From Cafeteria roenbergensis (taxonomy: Eukaryota > Sar > Bigyra > Bicosoecida > Cafeteriaceae), in assembly GCA_008330645.1 (NCBI GenBank), contig VLTN01000048.1, positions 1-64,000 of the forward strand: a stretch of 64,000 nt of DNA, read 5' to 3'. The notes under the pieces are model-generated. The model was not told where the DNA came from and searched no databases. It saw only the letters and a list, made by a program, of their open reading frames with translations. How positions within the stretch are numbered: the first letter of the stretch is position 1; every line of letters starts with the position of its first letter. The translations under genes and the position numbers were made by a program. Positions 50,263 through 57,929 of the stretch are shown piece after piece.

Positions 50263-52323
50263 ATGTCGGACTCGGCACCCTCTGACCTGTCGGCGGCGGA
50301 CAAGCTCAAGCAGCGGGGAAACGACGCGTTCCGAAAGCGGTCGTTTGCGCGAGCAGTGGCCCTCTACTCGCGCGCCATCGACGCCGGCGGGGACGAGTGC
50401 GTGCTGCTGAGCAACAGAGCAGCCGCGTGGCTTGCTGCAGGGGACGCGCCGCGAGCAGAGGCGGATGCTCGCGCCTGCCTGGCCCTCCAGTCCGACTCCG
50501 TCCCGGGCCTCGGCCGCCTCGGAGCGGCACTGCACGCGCAGGGCAAGCACAAGGACGCTGCCGCCGCGTTCAGGAAAGCCATGGCCCTGGACCCCTCGTC
50601 TGAGCGCCTGCGTGCGTCCTTCAAGGCTGCGAAGCGAGCAGCTGCCGCGACTCCGGCAGCCGAGGCGGAGCCCGCAGAGGCGAAGGGCAGCGCTGCGCCA
50701 GCCCCCGAGCAGCCGGCCCAGCCCGAGGCGCCCGCCGCTGCGGAGTCGCCCGCTGCCGTGGTGGCACCGGGTGAGCCTGAGGTGCCGGCGACCGAGCGTC
50801 TCAAGGCCGCAGGCAACGATGCCATGCGGGCCGGCAAGCACGCCCTGGCGGCGCAGCTATACACCGAGGCCATCTCTGCCGAGGGCGGCGCGTCGAACCA
50901 CATTCTGTTCTCGAACCGCTCGGCCGCGCTGGCCGCGGTGGGCACTCGCGACGCCCTCCAGCGCGCGGCGGGCGACGCAGTGCGGTGCACGGCGCTGCGG
51001 CCCGACTTTGCCAAGGGGCACTTGCGCCGGGCGAGGGCGATGCTGGCGCTGGGGCGGGCCAAGGACGGGGAGGCCGCCGCCACAGACGGGCTGCGGCTGG
51101 AGCCCCTCAACCCGGCGCTGAGGCAGGCGCTGGAGGAGGCGCGGCGGGGCGGCGGGGCAATGGGCAAGGAGGCCGCGGCGGCGTGGCGGCAGGCGGCCGC
51201 CAGCGCGATGCGCGCGGCGGAGGCGAGGCTGGCGGAGGCCGGGGAGGAGGACGCCCGGGCGGCCAGAGAGGCCGTGGCTGAGGCCGGGGGCAGCGCCGCT
51301 GACGCTTTGGCTGCGCTCACCGCAGAGCTCGAGGCCATCAGCGAGAACGCCGTCGACGCCAGGCGGAAGCGGCCCCGCCAAGCGGAGGCCGCGGCCGACA
51401 CGGAGCCCGACCCCGGGCACGTGTCGGACGACGTGGGCGGCGCCACCTCCAGCGACGAGTCGGCTGACGGGGGCGGCAGCGGGGCGGGGAGCGACGGCGA
51501 CGGGGGCGGGGTGGCCGCTCGCGCAGAGCGGGCCCTCGGGTGGGCGGAGGCGGAGCCCACGCCGGAGGAGGTCGCAAAGGCGGAGGAGGCAGCGGCGGCG
51601 TGGGTGCCTGGCAGCGGCGAGGAGGAGGTGCGGCGGCTGTCGGGGCCGCTGGCGCGCTGGACGAGGCTCAACCCGTTCGACGTGCTGTCGCTTGACGAGA
51701 ACTCGCCGCTGGAGCTGGCGCGGTCGCGGTTCAAGCGCCTTTCGGCGCTGGTGCACCCGGACAAGCACGGGGGCGCCGAGGCCGCGCGGGAGGCGTTCGA
51801 GGCTGTCAAGGCGGCTGCGGACGCACTCAAGTCCTCGGAGCGCCGGCAGGAGGTGCGGCGCGTGGTGCGCGAGGGCAAGCGAAAGGCTGCTCGCCTGGTG
51901 CGCCGGGAGCGGAGGCAGGCACGAGCGGCGAAGCGGCCGCGGGTGGCAGAGACCCCGGAGGCAGCGGCGGCCGAGGCGGCCGCCAATGCCAAGGCGCTGG
52001 CTGAGGCGGAGCGCCGCGAAGTTCTCAAGGCGTTCGCGTCGGCAGAGCACAGACGACTGACCCTGGAAGCCAGCTTGCGGAGCGAGGCCCGCGAGGACGC
52101 GATGGAGAGCGCGAACGAGAAGGCGGCGGCCAAGCGCGAGGCCACAGCCGACAAGGCGTGGGAGAAGGAGCGGGGGGGGCGCATCGGCTCTTGGCGCAAG
52201 TTCCAGGACAGCGCCGCGAGCGCCAAGGGCCTGAAGCGGGACAAGTTCACCGCCTTCGGGGGCAAGGCGGCTGCGGCCGAGGGGGCGACGGGCACGGCGG
52301 CGTTCAAGGCCACGTGGCGCTGA
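50263..52323 (+). CDS. TPR protein fused to a DNAJC8/SPF31-type J-domain protein
   Basis: A single exon of 686 residues from ATG (MSDSAPSDLS). Residues about 10-120 are STI1-like TPRs (ADKLKQRGNDAFRKRSFARA, LLSNRAAAWLAAG), and residues about 180-290 form a second TPR block (ERLKAAGNDAMRAGKHALAA, LFSNRSAALAAVG). After an acidic linker, a J domain at about 468-530 reads LNPFDVLSLDENSPLELARS with the HPD motif in LVHPDKHGG. It is followed by a Lys/Arg-rich helix and, near the end, GGRIGSWRKFQ. That last motif and the NPFDVL start are diagnostic of DNAJC8 (human) and SPF31 (plant), spliceosome-associated co-chaperones. HPD implies stimulation of Hsp70. TPRs of this type bind Hsp70/Hsp90 tails, so the fusion may hold chaperones at splicing complexes; that is inference. 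Confidence 0.85.
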   Translation: MSDSAPSDLSAADKLKQRGNDAFRKRSFARAVALYSRAIDAGGDECVLLSNRAAAWLAAGDAPRAEADARACLALQSDSVPGLGRLGAALHAQGKHKDAAAAFRKAMALDPSSERLRASFKAAKRAAAATPAAEAEPAEAKGSAAPAPEQPAQPEAPAAAESPAAVVAPGEPEVPATERLKAAGNDAMRAGKHALAAQLYTEAISAEGGASNHILFSNRSAALAAVGTRDALQRAAGDAVRCTALRPDFAKGHLRRARAMLALGRAKDGEAAATDGLRLEPLNPALRQALEEARRGGGAMGKEAAAAWRQAAASAMRAAEARLAEAGEEDARAAREAVAEAGGSAADALAALTAELEAISENAVDARRKRPRQAEAAADTEPDPGHVSDDVGGATSSDESADGGGSGAGSDGDGGGVAARAERALGWAEAEPTPEEVAKAEEAAAAWVPGSGEEEVRRLSGPLARWTRLNPFDVLSLDENSPLELARSRFKRLSALVHPDKHGGAEAAREAFEAVKAAADALKSSERRQEVRRVVREGKRKAARLVRRERRQARAAKRPRVAETPEAAAAEAAANAKALAEAERREVLKAFASAEHRRLTLEASLRSEAREDAMESANEKAAAKREATADKAWEKERGGRIGSWRKFQDSAASAKGLKRDKFTAFGGKAAAAEGATGTAAFKATWR

Positions 52324-52730
52324 AGGGGCCGCGCGCCGCTGGCTGGCCGCGGCAGTGCGGGTGCGTGAGAAGCGGTATGGCTCGCGATGCGCAAGTCGCG
52401 CGCCTGGCGCAGAGCGGTGCTCACGCCAGGCGCAGGCGCGGCACGGCAAAGGGCACGGCACGGCGCGGCAAAGGGCACGGCACGGCACGGCAAAGGGCAC
52501 GGCACGGCACGGCAAAGGGCACGGCACGGCACGGCGAAGGGCACGGCAAAGGGCACGGCAAAGGGCACGGCACGGCACGGCGAAGGGCACGGCAAAGGGC
52601 ACGGCCCAGCGGCGAGGGGCGCCTCGGCCACATTGAAACAGTGCTGAGCTAAGCAGATGAGCCACTCACGCACACACAGAGAAACAGAGATGCGCGGCCA
52701 GCGAGGGTACGGGGCTGCCTCCGCGGCTGC
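52324..52730. other. Intergenic region between convergent genes with minisatellite
   Basis: About 400 bp separates the 3' ends of the TPR-J gene and RRP9. It is dominated by the GGCAC/GGCAAAGGGCAC minisatellite listed separately. No gene is supported. Confidence 0.5.
52439..52605 (+). repeat. Minisatellite of GGCACGGCAC / GGCAAAGGGCAC units
   Basis: About 165 bp is built of GGCAC pentamers alternating with 12-base GGCAAAGGGCAC units (A to G variants present), with a higher-order period of about 22 bp in the first half and an irregular order later. It gives open frames on both strands that are not genes. Confidence 0.9.
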
Positions 52731-54452
52731 TCAGGCCGTGGCGCGGGCGAGGGCGGGGTTGATGGCCGCGGCGATGCCGGATGGCAACTTCACCACGACG
52801 ATGCCAGGCTTGGCGCCCGCCACCCGGGTCCACCGGCCCATCCTGTGCTCGCTCCCCACGGCGGCCACGAGCGTGGAGCCGTCGCCCGAAAAGCTGAGGC
52901 CGTTCACGAAGCCGCGCGCTGGGGCCCGTGCGACCTCCTGGAACATGCCAAACGACTGCCACTCCCCCGCCGGGTGCGGGCCCCGCGCGGCGGCGGCCGC
53001 AGCGGCCGCCGCAGCCTCATCCTCGTCCTCCTCCTCCGGCCCCGCGGAGCCGCGCTGGCGCACGTGCCACAGCCTGATCCACCCGTCGCAGGAGCCGGAC
53101 GCCACGAGGTCGGTGCCCCACAGCCCGGTGAGGGCCGTGATGCCGTTTCCCTCGCCGTGCGCGCTGCGCGCGACCGACACCGGCTTCTTCCGCTCAGTGC
53201 TCCAGAGGTGCAAGGCGCCGTCGTGGCCGCCAGTGACGAAGGCGCGGCCGCCGAGCGTGCTTGCGATGGCGTCCAGCGACATCACCGAGCCGGGCGCCTT
53301 GAAGACGAGCTGCGTCTCCGCCTCGAGCTTCCACACGCGAACGGTGCGGTCCTGCCCGCCGGCGCTGCCCATGCGGCCGCCGCGCAGCTGGACCACGGCC
53401 ATGGCGCCGGTGCTGTGCCCGAAGAGGGTCTCTGCGAACGACCCCGTCTCGCAGTCCCACCCCTTCACCGTGCGGTCCTCGGAGCTGCTGTAGACGCGCG
53501 AACCCTTGCCCTCGAAGGCGAGGCCCGTGATGGGCCCGCCGTGGCCGCGCAGCGTCTTGCGCACGCGCCCCTCTTCGGGGTCCCACACGCGCACCAGCCA
53601 GTCGCGGCCCGCGGACACGACGTGCTTGCCGTCGTGGGACACCGCCAGCGCGAGCACCTGCCCCCAGTGGCCCTCGATGCCGTAGCCCTTGCCCGTCTCG
53701 CCGGTGCGCAGCGCCACTGCGCCCGCGGACACGCCTGCCGCGGCGCCCATGCCGTCCCGCGCAAGCGCCTCCAGCGCGCCCCCGCCGGCCGAGGAGGCCC
53801 TGCCAGCCCCGGCCGCCGACGCCTCGGCGCTCCGCTTTCGCTCTGCCGCCCGCTGCACGTCCTCGCGGGTGCGCCGGCGGCCCGCCCACCGACGTCGTGT
53901 GCCCGCGGCCATGTCCCACTGGATCACGGAGCAGTCCTTGGACGCCGAGTACACTGTCTGGCCGTCGGCGGTCACGGCAACGGCCGTGGCCGACAGGTCG
54001 TGGCCCTTGAGGAAGCGCGTCTCCCCCGACAGGTCCGCGCGAGACATGAGCGCCGCAACAAAGCGCGTCTTCGAGCCAGAACCAGAGGCCGCGTTGGCTG
54101 CCGCCACGTCCTCGGCCAGCGCGTCCTCGACGCCGCCCTGGCTGCCTGACTTTGAGGTCAACCGAGCAATGTACTCGCGGGCAAGCCTGAGCCGCTTGGC
54201 ATCCGCGGTCTCGCTCTCCGCATCATGGACCTCGTCCTCGCCGCGCCCGGTCGCCCCTGCGCGGCCATGGCGGCCGCCGGCCGTGTCGAAATCGTCGTCC
54301 GAGCTCACTTCGTCGTCGTCCCATTCCAGCCCAGCTCGGGCACCCGAAGCTGCCTCGCTGCCACGCGAGCCACCATCGGCTCCCTTCCCCCCGCGGGGGC
54401 GCTTGGCGGCCCGAGAGCTCATCTCAGTTGGGTGCTTGGTCTGCCGCAGCAT
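52731..54452 (-). CDS. RRP9: U3 snoRNP WD40 protein RRP9 (U3-55K)
   Basis: A single exon of 573 residues; the start is the ATG at 54452, and a second in-frame ATG ten codons on (MSSRAAKRP) is equally possible. RRP9 binds the U3 snoRNA box B/C motif and is needed for early 18S rRNA processing in the nucleolus. Evidence: an acidic N-terminal tail (DDDEVSSDDDFD), the conserved lead-in SETADAKRLRLAREYIARL, then seven WD units including FLKGHDLSATAVAVTADGQ, ASKDCSVIQWD, SAGRDWLVRVWD, SSEDRTVKGWD, SAGGQDRTVRVWK and ASGSCDGWIRLW, and the C-terminal blade GFVNGLSFSGDGSTLVAAVG. A basic Ala-rich insert follows the first repeats, and a poly-Ala/acidic insert lies near residue 470. Confidence 0.93.
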   Translation of the reverse strand: MLRQTKHPTEMSSRAAKRPRGGKGADGGSRGSEAASGARAGLEWDDDEVSSDDDFDTAGGRHGRAGATGRGEDEVHDAESETADAKRLRLAREYIARLTSKSGSQGGVEDALAEDVAAANAASGSGSKTRFVAALMSRADLSGETRFLKGHDLSATAVAVTADGQTVYSASKDCSVIQWDMAAGTRRRWAGRRRTREDVQRAAERKRSAEASAAGAGRASSAGGGALEALARDGMGAAAGVSAGAVALRTGETGKGYGIEGHWGQVLALAVSHDGKHVVSAGRDWLVRVWDPEEGRVRKTLRGHGGPITGLAFEGKGSRVYSSSEDRTVKGWDCETGSFAETLFGHSTGAMAVVQLRGGRMGSAGGQDRTVRVWKLEAETQLVFKAPGSVMSLDAIASTLGGRAFVTGGHDGALHLWSTERKKPVSVARSAHGEGNGITALTGLWGTDLVASGSCDGWIRLWHVRQRGSAGPEEEDEDEAAAAAAAAAARGPHPAGEWQSFGMFQEVARAPARGFVNGLSFSGDGSTLVAAVGSEHRMGRWTRVAGAKPGIVVVKLPSGIAAAINPALARATA

Positions 54453-54647
54453 GCAGAGACCTTGCGAGAATTGCTATGTCGGCCGCGGCTCTGCCGGGGC
54501 TGTTGCATTCGCGGAGTTGGCCTGGGAGCTCTCAGCCACCCTTGCTCCCCCTCTGGCCGGCTGGCTTGACGCAGCAGTGCGCGCTTGCCTGTGCGCACCG
54601 AGCTTGGGAACCGCATCGCGTCCGAGGCCGGGCTGGAGGCCCCCGCA

Positions 54648-55448
54648 ATGGCGCACAAGAGCCGCGCTTGCCGCAGCCCAGGCTCGCAGGCTCGCAGCGT
54701 GGACCAAATCAAGGGCGTGGATGCCCACCTGCGCCGGTCGCTCGAGGCGCAAGCGATTCGAGCTCGCAAGGCTGGCGCTGGCGAGGCGGCGCCTGGCTTC
54801 TCGGGCCGCTCGTCCGGCCGCTCAGGCAGCGGGCCGTCGTCGCCTGGCGCTGGAAGCGCGATGCCAGAGTGGGACAGCACAACGTCCCTGGCACCCGGCC
54901 CGCGGCCGCTCCGTCACACCGTCGTGGCCGACATGTCCCCGGCGCCACCGGGGCGCTTTGCTCCGCTGTCGTCGACCCGATACCACGCCGTCTCTCCCAA
55001 GGGCGAGGTATCCAAGCGTGGCTCGCCTCGCGCGCTGGCCGAGGCGCGGGCGCTCAGCGCGCGCACCACCGAGCGAGAGGTTGCCATGCAGATGGTCCGC
55101 GCTGCCACGGAGAAGCGGGCAGAGTGGGAGGCAGGGTGGCGCCGCAAGCCGGGCGGCCCGCCGCCCGTGGCTGACACTGCGGCAACTGCCCGGGCGCTCG
55201 CGAGGCAGGCCCGGGCTAGCCCGCCGGCAGTAGACAGCAAAGCAAAGCTCGACCGCTTGGCGCGCATGCGACGGGAGGTCATGCAGGCGCTGGGGCCGGA
55301 CGAGGTGATTTCGGCGGGGCTTGCGCCAGCGGATGTTTCTGAGGGCGGGCGCTCGGGCCCGCACGTCAGCCCCTCTGCACTTGAGCTGGCGGACAGGCTC
55401 GGCATCAGCTTGGGGGAAGACGGCGCCCCTTCCGGCAAGGCCGAATAG
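54648..55448 (+). CDS. Unrecognised small basic protein
   Basis: The start is placed at the ATG of MAHKSRACRSPG, giving 266 residues; the frame is open upstream without an ATG. The start lies 195 bp from the divergent RRP9 start. The protein has a Ser/Gly/Pro-rich first half and a helical second half (LAEARALSARTTEREVAMQM, ATEKRAEWEAGWRRKPGG, KAKLDRLARMRREVMQALG). No transmembrane segment or known domain was recognised. Regular helices and clean termination favour a real gene, but no function can be given. Confidence 0.55.
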   Translation: MAHKSRACRSPGSQARSVDQIKGVDAHLRRSLEAQAIRARKAGAGEAAPGFSGRSSGRSGSGPSSPGAGSAMPEWDSTTSLAPGPRPLRHTVVADMSPAPPGRFAPLSSTRYHAVSPKGEVSKRGSPRALAEARALSARTTEREVAMQMVRAATEKRAEWEAGWRRKPGGPPPVADTAATARALARQARASPPAVDSKAKLDRLARMRREVMQALGPDEVISAGLAPADVSEGGRSGPHVSPSALELADRLGISLGEDGAPSGKAE

Positions 55449-55728
55449 TCGCGCTGCGACGCGCTGCGTCGCTGTTATCCGTGCATTTGCGCTCGCAACG
55501 CCGAATCGCGTGTATCGCCTCGCCATCGCCGAGTGACTCGGACCTAGGAACGGTGCGTGTGTGCTTGCTTGATGCGTGAAACCTCGAAAGGCCTCGCCCG
55601 CAGCGCGCGCCCCCCGGCGGCTTGCGCTCGCCGACGGAAACTGCAGAGACGGGCAGAAACGGCGCGGGCGATCGACCTTGGGGCCGCCCGTCATTCCCGG
55701 CAACAGCCGGGCACTTGGCCGGACCGGC

Positions 55729-57929
55729 ATGCATACCCTGGCGGTGGCTGCGGCTTGCGCAGCCATCGTGCTGGTGGCGCAGGCCCGGGCCAGCGCTGAG
55801 GGCGCTCCCGCGCCGCAAGTCTGGCAGCGCTGGCCAGGAATCGCAGCGGACGCACCGCAACCGAGGCAGTCGCACGTCGCTGTGTCCACCGGCGACGGGG
55901 CAGCCCTCATCCAAGGGGGTGAGTTTGCCTTCGTGCTGGAATTCCATGCGCTGCCGAAGGGGCGCCTCTTGCGGGTGGCGAAATGCGCCTCCAGGACCGC
56001 GCTTCGTCGCCTTGCAGGTCCGTCGTCACCGGCCTCCTCGCATTGCCCTTCCCCGCCCGCCGCCTGCGCGCCTCCCGCGCAGGCTATAGCGTCTCCAGCA
56101 TTGGCGTGCCGCTGTTCCTGTCCGACGTTTGGCAATGGAAAATTTCCGACGGGGAAGGCGCCGCCTGGACCAAGGTGTTCGCTGCAAGCGACGCTGCCCC
56201 GGGCACCACAAGCCCTCGGCCATGTGCGGCTCACGGCGGGGGGCTCCACGCCAGCACTGGTGCCCTGGTCATCTTCGGCGGAATCGTCCCGGAAAGCTCG
56301 CCCAGCGCGCACGAGTCGTTTAACGAGGTGTGGGCGTTCTCGCCTCCCGCGGGCGGCAACGGCAGCGCCGGAACGTGGTGCCAGCTCTTCGGGTTCGACT
56401 CCTTGGTGGGAAGCCCGGTGATGGCGCCGGCGTGCACTGCTCGCTTCGCGCCCAACGGCACGTACAACAGCTCCTACGGCAACCGGCGGCCCGACGGCAC
56501 AGCGCTGCCCGCGCCGCCAGGGGGCGAAGACGCCTCCACCACGGTTGTGGGGGACTGGCTGATCAGCTTCGCGGGGGTGGAGACGAGGGCCGGAGACACC
56601 GCGGTGAGCGACCAGCTCTGGCTGTTCGACCTGTCCACGGGCCGCTGGCACCTACAGGCCTCGTCGGGCGCGGTGCAGGCTGGGGCGGCTCCCAGGGCGC
56701 GGTATGCGGCAGCGTCCACTCCGTTCCTCCTCCAGGCGCCGGTGGCAGGTGCGGCGGAGGGCTGGCCCACGTTCGGCGGGGAGGCCGCCGCCGAGCGCGC
56801 GCGCGGCTCGCTGGCGCCCGCAGACGCTGGCTCCAGCTGCATAGGCGGTATCGTCGTCCACGGCGGACGCGCCCCCGGCTCGGATGGAACCTCAACGGCG
56901 GTGTTTGACACGCTCTCCGACCTGTGGACCTTCTCGCTCGACGAGGTGGCCTGCCGGCGGTGCACCGCCCACGGGGCGACCGACGCTGTCTGCGACTGCG
57001 GCTGCCGCCGCGACCCCGCAGGGCCGCCGTCCCCCAGCCGGGGCTGGCGCGCTCCCGCAGTAGGGGGCTACCACTGGCGCCGGGCGTACCACACCATCGT
57101 GTGGAGCCCCGAGGCGGCCACGCTTGCGTCGTTTGGCGGCTACGCGCGCGTGGCGCAGGGCTCCGCCGGCGGCACCGTTGGGCTGGTGTACTCAGACCTC
57201 CTCCTCCTGACGCTGCCCCAGGCACCAGAAGACGGGGCGCCAGTCTGGCGCCGAGCGCCGCTCCCGCAGACGGCGGTGCCGTCGGTGCGGTTCAGCCACG
57301 CCTCCTCAGCGGTGGCACCTGCCGGCGGAGGGGTGCTCATTCACGGCGGGCGCTTCCAGTCCCTCTACAGCGACGCGTGGGTCGTCAGTGTGCTGGCATC
57401 ACTCGCTGGGGCGGAGCAGGTCACTGAGGCCGACTTTGGCGGAGCAGAGCCGAACGACTCCGGGTTCCTCACGATTCAGGTTCTCATCGGGGTGCTTGCT
57501 GCCACGGCTGTGCTTCTGTGCATGTTCACTTGGTGCATCCGCCGCTCTGGAATGCGCGTGGGAGCGGCGGCCATCCAGCAGCGAGAGATCCAGGGCATTG
57601 CCGAGGGCGGGGGCGGACCCGAGCCATCCAGGCCGACGGGCTTGCTGCCGTCAGACTTGGAGCGCCTCGCAGTCCTTACCTGGCCCCTTGCCTCGCCGGC
57701 AGCAGCCGCGTCTGGGGCTGGTGAACCAGCGAAGGTGTCGGCGTCCACCCAGTCGCAGTGCCCAATTTGCCTGGAGGAGTTCAACCGCGGCGACAAGGTC
57801 AGAATGCTGCCCTGCCATCACATCGCGCACCCCGACTGCTTGGACCCGTGGCTACGGCGCAACGTTACTTGCCCGCTGTGCAAGGGCGATGTGCTCGCCA
57901 AGCTCCGAAACCCAGCTGCATCCCCGTAA
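55729..57929 (+). CDS. Secretory Kelch-repeat protein with transmembrane segment and RING-H2 domain
   Basis: Two exons, 55729-55918 and 56083-57929 (GTGAGT donor, GCGCAG acceptor, phase 1), give 678 residues. It starts with a signal peptide (MHTLAVAAACAAIVLVAQARA). Kelch-type units follow: SHVAVSTGDGAALIQGG, FLSDVWQWKI, GALVIFGGIVPE, DQLWLFDLSTGRWHL, GGIVVHGGRAPG, ATLASFGGYARV and GGVLIHGGRFQSLYSDAWVV. A Cys-rich loop (CRRCTAHGATDAVCDCGCRR) may be disulphide-bonded. One span (IQVLIGVLAATAVLLCMFTW) precedes a cytosolic tail that ends in a complete C3H2C3 RING-H2 (CPICLEEF, MLPCHHIAHPDC, CPLC). The layout predicts a membrane E3 ubiquitin ligase with a lumenal or extracellular Kelch propeller. 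Its substrate is unknown. Confidence 0.88.
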
